Assembly: GCA_025964775.1 (NCBI GenBank)
Contig: JAOPYE010000029.1
Location: 62,001 to 126,000, forward strand
Source: Marmoricola sp.
GTDB taxonomy: Bacteria; Actinomycetota; Actinomycetes; Propionibacteriales; Nocardioidaceae
DNA: 64,000 nucleotides
Direction of reading: 5' to 3'
Position 1 is the stretch's first letter, and every line of letters starts with the position of its first letter. The notes under the pieces were generated by a model. That model made no database searches, was not told where the DNA came from, and worked only from the letters and a program-made list of their open reading frames with translations. Below are positions 27,249 through 35,512 of this stretch, piece after piece. The translations under genes were made by a program, and so were the position numbers.

Positions 27249-27533
27249 TCAGGGCAGCCGTGTGGCGACGTCGAACACGGTCTCGACCGGCGGCGTCGGG
27301 AAGCCGCCCTCGATGCCTGCCTGCATCCGCGGCATCAGGATGCCGTCGCGGAAGGTCTCCCAGCTCTGCTGGGACTCGTGCATGGCGATGATGGTCCAGC
27401 CATCGGCCGAGGGGCCGGCTGCATGGAAGATCTGGCCTGCGGGGAGCCCCTCAGCCGGATGCACCGCTGCGATCGATGCTTCGTAGCTCTCCCGGGTGCC
27501 GCCGGGAAAGTGGTGAACGACTGCGAACGTCAT
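27249..27533 (-). CDS. Small alpha-beta barrel (ABM-like) protein
   Basis: The 94-residue protein (MTFAVVHHFPGGTRESYEAS, then GWTIIAMHESQQSWETFRDG) fits the dimeric ferredoxin-like ABM fold. It is divergent from the MarR gene with a TTTCGTACGAAA palindrome between. It heads an apparent two-gene unit with the VOC protein, consistent with MarR-regulated handling of a small reactive compound. Confidence 0.7.
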   Translation of the reverse strand: MTFAVVHHFPGGTRESYEASIAAVHPAEGLPAGQIFHAAGPSADGWTIIAMHESQQSWETFRDGILMPRMQAGIEGGFPTPPVETVFDVATRLP

Positions 27534-27564
27534 GACTATGTCCTTTCAACGGCCGAGATGGTAT

Positions 27565-27576
27565 TTTCGTACGAAA
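27565..27576. promoter_or_regulatory. MarR operator palindrome
   Basis: TTTCGTACGAAA is a perfect 12-bp palindrome, partly extended by the flanking TATTTTCGT/ACGAAATATA near-repeat. It lies between the divergent ABM-like (27533) and MarR (27595) starts in a locally AT-rich promoter stretch. MarR proteins typically bind such sites and repress both directions. Confidence 0.65.
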
Positions 27577-27594
27577 CGAAATATACTCCTGACC

Positions 27595-28140
27595 ATGACC
27601 CCGTCAAGACCCGATCACGAGTTCCTCGACCCCGAGGAGTGGGAGTCGTGGGGAGCGCTGATGAAGCTGCACCGTTCGGTGCTCCAGGAGCTCGACGTCG
27701 AGCTCCGCGGGCATCACGGCCTGGCTGTCATCGAGTTCGACGTGCTGATCACGTTGTTCAACGCCCCCGAACACCGGCTACGCATGTCCGAGCTCGCCGA
27801 GCGGGTGCTCCTCAGTCCAGCGGGGACGACCCACCTCGTCACGCGCCTCGAGCGCGACGGCCTTGTACGGCGTGAGGTAGACCCCGCCGACGGCCGCAAA
27901 TGGTTCACGGTCCTCACCGAGGGTGGCGACAGCGCGTTGAAAGCGGCGAGGCCCACCCACAACCTCGTCCTGCGACGGACGCTGCTCGATGCCACGTCGC
28001 CATCGGATCGCCGTACGCTGCGGCGGGTCTGGAAGCGCCTGTCCACACACGCGTCGAACCCCTTGATGGCCGGACCCGGGCCAGCCGCCAGCTCATCACC
28101 CACGACGAGCCCACGCAGATCGCCGTCGATCCGCTCATAA
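27595..28140 (+). CDS. MarR family transcriptional regulator
   Basis: The 181-residue protein has the MarR winged helix (MSELAERVLLSPAGTTHLVT, RLERDGLVRREVDPADGRKW). The C-terminal 30 residues are Ser/Pro-rich and probably disordered. I chose the ATG at 27595 because the upstream in-frame residues cover the operator and do not look coding. Regulates the divergent ABM/VOC pair by inference. Confidence 0.9.
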   Translation: MTPSRPDHEFLDPEEWESWGALMKLHRSVLQELDVELRGHHGLAVIEFDVLITLFNAPEHRLRMSELAERVLLSPAGTTHLVTRLERDGLVRREVDPADGRKWFTVLTEGGDSALKAARPTHNLVLRRTLLDATSPSDRRTLRRVWKRLSTHASNPLMAGPGPAASSSPTTSPRRSPSIRS

Positions 28141-28231
28141 CAAGCGCAAGGGAGCAGTCCCTACTGGCATCCATAGCGATCGTTCAGGGGCACAGCGTAG
28201 CCAGAAGCGCGAAGCTGTCGTTAGTTGAACT

Positions 28232-29290
28232 GTGACTCGTATTTCGAATCGAATTGTCAGCCGGCTCGGCGCCTGGGCAGCGGCTCTTGCCGCGGCCTCG
28301 CTGTTTCTGACCGCCCTCACCGTGGCCCCGGCCGGAGCAGCGCCTGCCCCAGGCGGCTCCTCAACGATCGGCCCCGGCGTTCAGATCATGACACCGGTTC
28401 CTGGCCAGCCTGGTGAGTACGCGCAGTGCACGGCAAATTTCGTCTTCAGGTCGGTGAGCTACACCTACAGGAGGGTTTGGTACCGGACCGCAACCGGAGC
28501 GTTGGCGTCGAGGGTGGTTCGGGTGGCACACCGGCACGTGTATGTCGGTATGGCGGCGCACTGCGTCGGAGCTGCCAGCAACAGCGACACCTCCACGAAT
28601 GGCTGCGATGCCTCCACGGGCTCGCTGCCGCTGGGCACCACCGTCTACTTCTACCAAGGTGTCTCCGGAGGCTCGTCGCTTCTGGGGCTGGTCAGTCTGA
28701 GCAACGGGTCCAATGGCCACAGGATCGGATCCGGGGTGCTGCGCTACAGCTCGTGGGTGGCGATGAAGCGGGCGCACACGACCAATGCGGCCACGTGTTC
28801 CTACAACGACCTCGCCCTCGTCGAGGTCAACGCGGCCTACCTGCGCCTGGTCAACCCGACGGTGCCTTTCTTCGGAGGCCCGACCAGGCTGGCCGCACTT
28901 CCGGGCGCGGGTGCGTCGATCTACACGGTCGGCAACTCCTCGCTGCGCGGTACCGAGCGGTCGACCTCGGGAACCGTCAATTCCCACAGCACGTGGAGTG
29001 ACCTCGTGACCACGTCGGATCCCGGCGTCCCCGGTGACTCCGGCAGCGGCTACATGAACAGTGCTGGGCAGGCGGTCGGCGTCCTCTCGACGCTGGACTG
29101 CAGTGACCCGCTTTGCCTGACCGGCAAGCAGAACGGAATCGGATCGCTTCTCTACGAGGTCGCATTCGCTCGCACGCACGGCATCGCCACGCTGGTTCTC
29201 GCGCCAGGGACCGCTGCATTCAATCCGGCCGGCGCCGGCCAGTCGACGGGATCGCCCAGCGGCGGCGGCCTCCTCGGTGGGCTGCTGTGA
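28232..29290 (+). CDS. Secreted trypsin-like serine protease (S1 family)
   Basis: The 352-residue protein has a signal peptide (cleavage near PAGAAPAP). The chymotrypsin-fold triad is visible: His in MAAHCVGA (about 110), Asp in YNDLALVEV (about 193) and Ser in GVPGDSGSGYM (about 270). Cysteine pairs flank the His and Ser. A Gly/Ser-rich tail (GGGLLGGLL) ends the protein. It starts at a GTG (28232). Extracellular protease; no pro-region or binding domain is obvious. Confidence 0.88.
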   Translation: MTRISNRIVSRLGAWAAALAAASLFLTALTVAPAGAAPAPGGSSTIGPGVQIMTPVPGQPGEYAQCTANFVFRSVSYTYRRVWYRTATGALASRVVRVAHRHVYVGMAAHCVGAASNSDTSTNGCDASTGSLPLGTTVYFYQGVSGGSSLLGLVSLSNGSNGHRIGSGVLRYSSWVAMKRAHTTNAATCSYNDLALVEVNAAYLRLVNPTVPFFGGPTRLAALPGAGASIYTVGNSSLRGTERSTSGTVNSHSTWSDLVTTSDPGVPGDSGSGYMNSAGQAVGVLSTLDCSDPLCLTGKQNGIGSLLYEVAFARTHGIATLVLAPGTAAFNPAGAGQSTGSPSGGGLLGGLL

Positions 29291-29316
29291 CCGCACGACA
29301 TGAACGCTGAAGATCT

Positions 29317-29340
29317 CGGGCGCTCCTTATGGGGCTCCCG
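29317..29340 (+). terminator. Imperfect hairpin after the protease gene
   Basis: CGGGCGCTCC-TTAT-GGGGCTCCCG pairs with two mismatches and lies 27 bp beyond the protease stop, in the convergent gap before the orphan gene ending at 29441. Probable but weak terminator. Confidence 0.35.
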
Positions 29341-29440
29341 CGACCTTTATCGGAGGGTTTGAGCATCCCGCAACTACCCCGGCAGCCGGGCGAGCTATGA
29401 GCCGCTGGCCCGGCCATCGACAATCACCGCGAGCGGTGCT

Positions 29441-29905
29441 TCACGGCGACTGCTGTGCGCGTTGCGAACTGCCGCCCCCGCGGATCCACTCGACACCTGG
29501 ACCCGCCGCCGGGTCCTTCTCCACTCGAAACGCTTCCCGAACTCGTGGAGACCTGATGAGCGAAGCCAAGGCAACGAGCTCGCGTGAGGCGAATGCCTGT
29601 CGGATGGTGAGAGGCGGCATGCCGGTACTAGTAACCGTGGCCCGCAGGAGAAGCCCGAGCAACGACCTGCTTACGACCGCTTGGGTAAAGTCGTCAAGGG
29701 GGTAGCGGGTGGGACCGACCTGCAACCAGATCGTCTGACCTTTGTCATCGACGTAGGTCGCGACGGCCTTGCCCCCAAAGCGCCTGAGATCACCGGCCGT
29801 CCGACCTCGGTACCCGCCTCTTGGGAAGCCGCGATAGGCCCCAGAGTCAGCGTCGAACAGGAATATCTCATGGGCCGACTTTCCGGACAGCCAAATCCTT
29901 GTCAT
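29441..29905 (-). CDS. Orphan hypothetical protein with atypical codon use
   Basis: The 154-residue frame (MTRIWLSGKSAHEIFLFDAD, YVDDKGQTIWLQVGPTRYPL) reads like a real globular protein and has a GGGGGA ribosome site before the ATG at 29905. I do not recognise a family. Its codons use A/T third positions (ACA, AGG, ATT, ATA) far more than neighbours, suggesting recent acquisition. It sits in a scarred zone with integrase and other gene fragments. Confidence 0.55.
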   Translation of the reverse strand: MTRIWLSGKSAHEIFLFDADSGAYRGFPRGGYRGRTAGDLRRFGGKAVATYVDDKGQTIWLQVGPTRYPLDDFTQAVVSRSLLGLLLRATVTSTGMPPLTIRQAFASRELVALASLIRSPRVREAFRVEKDPAAGPGVEWIRGGGSSQRAQQSP

Positions 29906-30309
29906 CAAGTTCCCCCGTCGTCGTGTCGGGACTTCAACGACGCCGCCATCCCAATGGCTACGAACATCGGAAGTGTCGCTCGCGATGATCACCGACAAGT
30001 CGGACTTTTCAGCGGCCCAAGTGGATCAGACCGGTCCGAATTCGAGGAGGGCTGGGCCGTCAGAGAGCGCTCGTCCAGGCTTGCGTATTTCGCCGGTTTC
30101 GAACACTTTCGTGCTCAGTGAGGCTCCTTTGAGCAACTACCCGTACCTTCGCCTGGTTGCGGAGAGGAACCAGCGTCCGCGCTATCTGCTCATCGGATGC
30201 ACCCGATGCGCGCAGCGCACCCTCCACACCACACCATGCATGGACTCAATCGAGTCAAGGTAACCCTGCCGCACAGCCCGGAGGTTACCTGTCGTTGCTG
30301 CGCGGCCCA
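29906..30309. other. About 400 bp without a recognisable gene
   Basis: This stretch between the orphan gene and the integrase remnant has lower GC than its surroundings and only short, unconvincing frames. I see no RNA gene or clear repeat in it. It is probably decayed mobile-element DNA. Confidence 0.4.
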
Positions 30310-30661
30310 GGCCGCCCGATATTTCTCTGCCGCCTTGGGTGACGACGATCTGCTGTTCGCGACGCGAGCCGGGACGCCGATCTCGAGGAACACGTTCCGC
30401 ACCCGGGCTTGGGCTCCCGCCGTGAAGGCGTCCGGGATCGACTTCAACGTCCGCATCCACGACCTCCGCCATGCCCACGCCTCGTGGTTGCTGGCCGGTG
30501 GCGCGGACCTGAAATCCGTGACGGACCGGATGGGCCAGACCCAGATCCAAACAACCCAGCGATACCTCCACGCCCTCCCTGATGCAGATCAACGCAACCT
30601 CGACGCCTTCACCCGCATCGCCGGGCAACGACGCTTGCCGCCGAGCCATGTGGAGGCCTAG
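30310..30661 (+). pseudogene. C-terminal remnant of a tyrosine integrase
   Basis: The frame from about 30310 reads LLFATRAGTPISRNTFRTR and RIHDLRHAHASWLLAGG, closely parallel to residues 277-358 of the intact integrase at 35513. The H-x-x-R motif (HDLRH) and tyrosine (TTQRYLH) survive. The conserved His of the second box is Gln (RMGQTQ instead of RMGHAQ), and everything before the C-terminal lobe is missing. An older relative of the island integrase once resided here. Confidence 0.85.
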
Positions 30662-30740
30662 GTGCGCGCGCAAGCCGAACGGGCGGGCGACGCCGTACCC
30701 CGACATCTCGAAGTAGTGAAGATTCGACACCTACCTCCTC

Positions 30741-30778
30741 GCCTGTCATAACAGGCTCATAAACGAGCCCGTTTTGAC
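30741..30778 (+). terminator. Two overlapping hairpins and a 15-bp motif copy
   Basis: GCCTGT-cata-ACAGGC (30741-30756) and GGCTC-ataaac-GAGCC (30754-30769) overlap, so they are mutually exclusive. The second is followed by CGTTTT, as in an intrinsic terminator for plus-strand transcripts. The motif CGAGCCCGTTTTGAC (30764-30778) repeats one seen at three other intergenic places. Confidence 0.35.
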
Positions 30779-30811
30779 AGACTAGGCGGGGCGGACCTTG
30801 GTCCCCAATGC

Positions 30812-31198
30812 TCAGCCGCCTGACGGAGCGTGCATGGCTTGCATAGCGGTGGCGATGGCCTGCTCGGTGATGCGGAGCCCCTCGGAAGGGCTGAACATCA
30901 CGAACTCGGTACCTGCGACCGCCGCCGGCGCATGTCCCGGTGACATGTAGAACGCGTCACCTGGTTCGATGACCTCGACCCGGTCCTCGTAGTTGACCGT
31001 CATCGTGCCGGAGAACAGGTAGCCCCAGTGCGGGCACTGGCAGTCGCCACTGGGCAGGTTCTTAAGGATCGGCGCCAGATCGCTGTCCTCCTTGATCGTG
31101 GTGAAGCTGCAGGTGTAGTCGTCCATGAATTCCGTGCGATCCTCGGCGGATCCGTAGTCGACGACCTGGGTTGCACTGCTCTTCGATGTCTTGGGCAT
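30812..31198 (-). CDS. Cupin-domain protein
   Basis: The 128-residue protein has a cupin barrel: PHWGYLFSGTMTVNYEDRVE as motif 1-like and VIEPGDAFYMSPGHAPA as motif 2-like sequence. Metal-binding His residues are few (PHWG and GHAP), so it may be a binding rather than catalytic cupin. It follows the methyltransferase gene by 36 bp and is probably co-transcribed. Function unknown. Confidence 0.8.
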   Translation of the reverse strand: MPKTSKSSATQVVDYGSAEDRTEFMDDYTCSFTTIKEDSDLAPILKNLPSGDCQCPHWGYLFSGTMTVNYEDRVEVIEPGDAFYMSPGHAPAAVAGTEFVMFSPSEGLRITEQAIATAMQAMHAPSGG

Positions 31199-31234
31199 GA
31201 CGTTTCTCCTTCTTGCTGACTGAGATCGGACTGT

Positions 31235-31858
31235 TCAGGCGGCGTCGGCGATGCCAACAACCAGTGGCCGTACGAACGGTGGCGCCTTTTCCAGATCGCC
31301 GTGTTCGACCTGTCGAATCGTGAATCCGAACTGCTGGAGTCCGGCGAGGGTTGCCCGGTTGCAGTTGCAGCCATGGGCGATCACGCGGTTGAGGCCGTTG
31401 AGACGGTCCTGCCAACGGGCCAGCCGTTCGTCGTCAGCGCGGACGTGCTCGATGAACAGCAACTGCCCGCCCGGTCGGAGCACACGGGCCAGCTCCCGCA
31501 ACGCTCGCGGTTGGTCGTCGACGGTGCACAGGGTCAGCGTTGAGACGACGGTGTCAAAGGTGTTGTCCGGGAACGGCAGGTCCTCCGCCGGCGCACGCAG
31601 CAGCTTGGTGTTCGAGCGCCGCTCCCCTAGGTGACGTTCGAGAAGACGCACCATCGGCGACTCGGGTTCGGTCATCGTCAGGGTGCTGATCGAGTCCGGA
31701 TAGAAGACGAGGTTGGCGCCGGTGCCGGCACCGATCTCGAGGACATCGCCGGTGGCACCGGCGAGCAATTTCTGCCGGCGCTCCTGCAGCCCGGCCGCTT
31801 CGGCTCCGGCCATCAAACGGTCGTAGAGCCGGGCGAATACTCTTCCACTGACGCTCAT
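31235..31858 (-). CDS. Class I SAM-dependent methyltransferase
   Basis: The 207-residue protein has motif I VLEIGAGTGANLVFY, the LPFPDNTFDTVVSTLTLCTV motif and LARVLRPGGQLLFIEHV, characteristic of UbiE/phospholipid-type methyltransferases (Methyltransf_11). AGGAGG precedes the ATG at 31858. The C-terminal HGCNCNR text is typical of METTL7/PMT-like members. Substrate may be a lipid or quinone. Operon with the cupin. Confidence 0.88.
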   Translation of the reverse strand: MSVSGRVFARLYDRLMAGAEAAGLQERRQKLLAGATGDVLEIGAGTGANLVFYPDSISTLTMTEPESPMVRLLERHLGERRSNTKLLRAPAEDLPFPDNTFDTVVSTLTLCTVDDQPRALRELARVLRPGGQLLFIEHVRADDERLARWQDRLNGLNRVIAHGCNCNRATLAGLQQFGFTIRQVEHGDLEKAPPFVRPLVVGIADAA

Positions 31859-31943
31859 CAGAACCTCCTGGTTGGGATGCTCCAACGCTAGGCAGACACC
31901 GCCGTGCACACATGGGGTGTTCGCCTCATCTTGGGTGGCAGGA

Positions 31944-33542
31944 TCAGCAGGGGCCCTCGACAGCGAACTGGTCCTCGGGAACGAGTCCGTGCTTCATGGC
32001 GAACAGCGCTGCGGAGGTACGGCTGGACGCGTCGATCTTGGTGTAGATGTGCTCGATGTGGTTGCTCGCCGTCTTGGGGGTGATGACCAGGCGCCGCGCG
32101 ATCTGCTTGTTCGACAAGCCGCGCGCGAGCAGGACAAGGACTTCGATCTCGCGGCTGGTCAGGCCAGCCGGGCCGGCGCTGCGGCGTGTCGTCCGATGCC
32201 CGGCCGCGCGGAGGACCGCATCTACTGCCGCCGGCTCGAACCGGCCGGCCGTCGCTTCGCCTCGCAGGGCATCCGCGGCTTCATCCGGGGTGACAGCCAA
32301 CCGGTGCGGCCGGTCCTCGCGTTTGGTCTGATAGAACTCCGCGGCGCCGAGCAGGCCCGCGTTGCGAGAGATCGCCGGGCCGACCAGGCCCCGTGGGTAA
32401 CCACTGCCGTCTAGCCGTTCGCGATGCTGCAACGCGAGCGCGCCGAGCGGGGCGAGTGACGGCGACTGCCTCAGCATCCGGTCGGTCAGGTATGGGTACA
32501 TCCGCACCCGCTCCCATTCGCCGGCACTCAGCGGACCGGGCCGGTCCCAGATCGAGTTCGACACCCCGAGGCGCCCGAACCCGTGCACGAGTCCGCCGCG
32601 ACGCAGTTGCTGCACGTCCTCGGCGGGCAACCCGAGCTGACGGCCCGCTGCAGCAGCCAGGTCGGCGACGGCGCCCGCGTGTCCTAGGGTGTACGGCGAC
32701 TTGAGGTCGATGAAGTTCGCGATCGCGGTCAGTGCCGCGTCGAACTCCGCGCCCGACAGCATTACCTTCAGCGAGGGCTCCGAGTCGATGACGGCGTCCC
32801 ACGTGCGGGCCTGATCAAGAGCGTCGAGAATCGCGTCGGCTTCCTCGACGAGCAGCGCGGCCAGCCCCGGATCGAACTGCTTGCCTGCGCGCTTCCGGGC
32901 GAGCGCCTTCGCGGCGCTGGCTCCGCCGACCCGGTGCGCCACCTCCATGAACTCTGCGAACTGCGCGATCCGCGCCGCGAGCGGAACCGCGTCGCCGGTC
33001 AGATCACCGGGCCAGCCCTTTCCGTCCCATTGCTCGTAGGCGGCACCGAGTGCCACACTCACCGGCTGCGGGAGGCCGAGCTCCTCAGCCAGGACGCGCG
33101 CCAGGGCAGCGTGCCGGGTGATCATCCCTGCGACGTCGCGACGCCCGGAGATGGCGAACTCGAGCCCAATCCGGAAGCGGTGCAACGGCGGGTTGCCCGA
33201 GCCGATCATCCCCAGGCCAGCCGCCGCGGCACGAAGGCCGTTGGGTTCGTATTTGCCTGACTTCAGCGCGATGTCGTCGCCGAACCACTTGGCCTGTTCG
33301 TGCGCGTCCGAGTGGCACGCGACGTTGATCAGGAGCGACGTGTAGTAGACGGTCCCGCGGTCCTCGACCTCGAGGCCCATCACCTCAGCGAGCCGGAGCG
33401 CGATCAGACACTGCCGCAGAACATGCTCCATCGGCTGCCCGAACCCGAGATCGACGCCGAGCGACAACGCGGCGACGAGTTCAGCCAGGCGGACCTGTTC
33501 CTGACCGCCGCCAGGTTCAGCCTCTGTTCCGGTACCTGCCAT
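31944..33542 (-). CDS. HD-GYP-like phosphohydrolase fused to a LuxR-type DNA-binding domain
   Basis: The 532-residue protein has two HD-type regions. The N-terminal part includes CHSDAHEQAKWFGDD and RHAALARVLAEELGL. The second has YTLGHAGAVADLA, LVHGFGRLGVSNSIW and HRERLDGSGYPRGL, which mirror HD-GYP motifs with some metal ligands altered. The C-terminal 65 residues are a LuxR/GerE helix-turn-helix (LTSREIEVLVLLARGLSNKQ, then IARRLVITPKTASNHI). It may couple cyclic-nucleotide or ligand sensing to transcription. Metal sites look incomplete, so enzyme activity is doubtful. Confidence 0.8.
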   Translation of the reverse strand: MAGTGTEAEPGGGQEQVRLAELVAALSLGVDLGFGQPMEHVLRQCLIALRLAEVMGLEVEDRGTVYYTSLLINVACHSDAHEQAKWFGDDIALKSGKYEPNGLRAAAAGLGMIGSGNPPLHRFRIGLEFAISGRRDVAGMITRHAALARVLAEELGLPQPVSVALGAAYEQWDGKGWPGDLTGDAVPLAARIAQFAEFMEVAHRVGGASAAKALARKRAGKQFDPGLAALLVEEADAILDALDQARTWDAVIDSEPSLKVMLSGAEFDAALTAIANFIDLKSPYTLGHAGAVADLAAAAGRQLGLPAEDVQQLRRGGLVHGFGRLGVSNSIWDRPGPLSAGEWERVRMYPYLTDRMLRQSPSLAPLGALALQHRERLDGSGYPRGLVGPAISRNAGLLGAAEFYQTKREDRPHRLAVTPDEAADALRGEATAGRFEPAAVDAVLRAAGHRTTRRSAGPAGLTSREIEVLVLLARGLSNKQIARRLVITPKTASNHIEHIYTKIDASSRTSAALFAMKHGLVPEDQFAVEGPC

Positions 33543-33551
33543 CTCGACGCC

Positions 33552-34262
33552 CTAGCGGTATTCCGGGTTCTGGAAGTCGAACCTGGTCCCGGCGTCCCAC
33601 TCCGAGCGCTGGTTCCCGTAGCCCGGGACTCCCCCGACGTCCTTGAGCATCTTTGCCAGGTGCATCAGGTTCCAGGTCATGAAGGTCGTGTTCCGGTTGG
33701 TGAAGTCGTTCTCAGGACCGCCGCTGCCCGGATCCAGGTAGGACGGACCTGGCCCGGCCTCGCCGATCCAGCCCGCGTCGGCGTTCGGCGGGATCGTGTA
33801 ACCGATGTGCTGGAGGGAGTAGAGGACGTTCTGCGCGCAGTGCTTGATGCCGTCCTCGTTGCCGGTGATCAGGCAACCCGCGACTCGGCCGTAGAAGAGG
33901 TACTGGCCCTTGTCGTTCTGCAGGCTCGAGAGCGAGTAGAGCCGCTCGATGATGACCTTGGTGTGGCTGGAGTTGTCACCGAGCCAGATCGGTCCTGCGA
34001 TGACCAGGATGTCGCTGTCCAGAACCCGGGGATAGATCTGCGGCCACTCGTCGGTCGCCCACCCGTGCTCGGTCATGTCGGGATAGACCCCGGTGGCGAT
34101 GTCGTGGTCGATCGACCGGAAGACTTCGACCTCGACCCCGTGCTTGCGCATGATCGCGGCACTGGCATCTACCAGGCCCTGGGTGTTGCTCGGCTCAGGC
34201 GAGCGCTTCAGGGTGCAGTTGATGAAGGTCGCCCGAAGGCCGGTGAAGTCGTGATCGGTCAT
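33552..34262 (-). CDS. Flavodoxin-fold NAD(P)H-dependent FMN reductase family protein
   Basis: The 236-residue protein begins with a beta strand and phosphate-loop segment (ATFINCTLKRSPEPSNTQGL) typical of FMN_red proteins. It contains DILVIAGPIWLGDNSSHTKV, the flavin-contacting loop of this family, and FYGRVAGCLITGNEDG. It likely binds FMN in the cytoplasm and reduces quinones or other flavins. It ends 10 bp upstream of the HD/LuxR regulator gene on the same strand. The start at ATG 34262 lies near the fragmented kinase. Confidence 0.85.
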   Translation of the reverse strand: MTDHDFTGLRATFINCTLKRSPEPSNTQGLVDASAAIMRKHGVEVEVFRSIDHDIATGVYPDMTEHGWATDEWPQIYPRVLDSDILVIAGPIWLGDNSSHTKVIIERLYSLSSLQNDKGQYLFYGRVAGCLITGNEDGIKHCAQNVLYSLQHIGYTIPPNADAGWIGEAGPGPSYLDPGSGGPENDFTNRNTTFMTWNLMHLAKMLKDVGGVPGYGNQRSEWDAGTRFDFQNPEYR

Positions 34263-34333
34263 ACCTGGACTCTTGCGTTCCCACGGTCCGGCGACAAGAC
34301 CGAGGATGTGACGGAAACCTGACGAACCTCTAC

Positions 34334-34590
34334 TCAGGCCAGAACTGGGACCTGAACAAGGAAGCGACAACCGTCTGCGACGTTGTCGACCTCGGCATGC
34401 CCGCGGTGGGCTTCGACGATGCCTCGAACGATCGCCAGTCCTCGACCGGCACCCCCGCTGGACCCGGCCGTCTGACTCGGCGTACGGGCAGACTCGCCTC
34501 GAAATGCCACATCGAACACTCGGTCGATCTCGTCGCTCGGGATGCCGCCGCACCCGTCGCTGACGCTCAACTCGACCCAGTTCCCTTGGG
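34334..34590 (-). pseudogene. C-terminal fragment of a histidine kinase
   Basis: Only the end of a HATPase_c domain is present: ELSVSDGCGGIPSDEIDRVF, GAGRGLAIVRGIVEAHRGHA and the final strand CRFLVQVPVLA. The dimerisation domain and ATP N-box are absent. Recognisable homology stops near 34590, where unrelated plus-strand coding sequence begins, marking a recombination junction. Confidence 0.75.
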
Positions 34591-34602
34591 TCCAACCAAA
34601 AA

Positions 34603-34953
34603 GCACTCGCCGCCTATCGTCAACGCCTCGTCGACCTCGATGGAGAAATCGCCGAGGCCGAGGAGTGGGCCGACTCCGGTCGGCTCGAGGTGGCCCGGGC
34701 CGAGCGCGACTCCCTGCTCGATGAGATTGCCCGCGACACCGGCCTCGGTGGCCGCCCGCGCACGGGCGGATCCAGCCAGGAACGCGCCCGGGTGGCGGTC
34801 AGAAAAGCCATCACCACCGGACTCGACCGCATCGCCAGCGTTGACGAGTCGCTCGCCCGGCATCTGCGCACCAGCGTCCACACCGGTCTGACATGTTGGT
34901 ACGACCCAGACCCGGAGGCCCCGGTCGCCTGGGTGCTCTATCCGCCTGACTGA
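34603..34953 (+). pseudogene. C-terminal fragment of a large regulatory ATPase
   Basis: The in-frame text KALAAYRQRLVDLDGEIAEA, LLDEIARDTGLGGRPRTGGS and HLRTSVHTGLTCWYDPDPEA matches the conserved tail of actinobacterial AAA/SARP-like regulators, which place this segment after their helical repeats. There is no N-terminal part or start signal. It abuts the kinase fragment tail-outward, so two truncated genes were joined head to head by a deletion or insertion. Confidence 0.7.
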
Positions 34954-35186
34954 CGAGGTTCACGGATCCCAACTGTCCGACCGTCACCACCGCTGAGATC
35001 AGGCTCTGGCCACGGCGCAGATGGGACGGTGCCGCCTCAGGTTGTAGTCCCTTCTCGTTGCACACGCAGGGAACCGCTTGGCTTTCGTTGCCTCCGAGAG
35101 GCGCTCACGAGCAACGTTGACCTCTGGGTCAGGTGCCCAATTTCGGCCTGAGCGCGACCAGGATTGTCCAGATATGTCCAGTCCTG

Positions 35187-35221
35187 ATGGCTGGTTACCG
35201 AAAACAGGTAACGACGGCCAT
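35187..35221. repeat. Hairpin-forming inverted repeat left of the island
   Basis: ATGGC and GCCAT enclose GTTACC and GGTAAC around a 7-nt loop. The gap 34954-35273 holds no gene. It also carries GACCTCTGGGTCA at 35119-35131, a partial look-alike of the attachment core, and the same 13-mer recurs at 60748-60760 inside the right end. Confidence 0.4.
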
Positions 35222-35273
35222 GTCAGAGGCCCTCCCACCGTGACGGTGAAAGGGCCGCTGACCTGCAATTTCA

Positions 35274-35319
35274 TTTGTAGCGGGGGCAGGATTTGAACCT
35301 GCGACCTCTGGGTTATGAG
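35274..35319 (-). repeat. Left attachment site: 46-bp copy of the tRNA-fMet 3' portion
   Basis: The 46 bases are identical to 60941-60986, covering the anticodon loop, T arm and acceptor 3' strand of the initiator tRNA-Met gene in the same orientation. The sequence diverges abruptly at 35320 (t versus c) on the inner side, while outside it stays partly similar (CTGACCTGC shared). No complete tRNA can be formed here: the anticodon stem is broken. This is the displaced 3' end created by site-specific insertion. Confidence 0.92.
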
Positions 35320-35512
35320 TGCCGTACTACCTCACCAACTGCCTCACCGGCTAGCTCACATCTGGTGGACATGTGAGCCATTCTGAGCCTATCGTTGCAG
35401 GTCAGAGCCATACTGAGTTTCCGCCACCTTCCGCTGAGCCTCGCCGGCTTTCGGGGCGACGTTTGCGGACACTGTGCGGATATTGAGATTTCGAGCCTTC
35501 CGGGAGGCACCG

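Noticed and set aside
35320..35400. A tRNA-like fold extending from the left attachment site
   Set aside because: The acceptor and D-arm look partly tRNA-like, but the anticodon stem has several mismatches, so this is not a functional tRNA.
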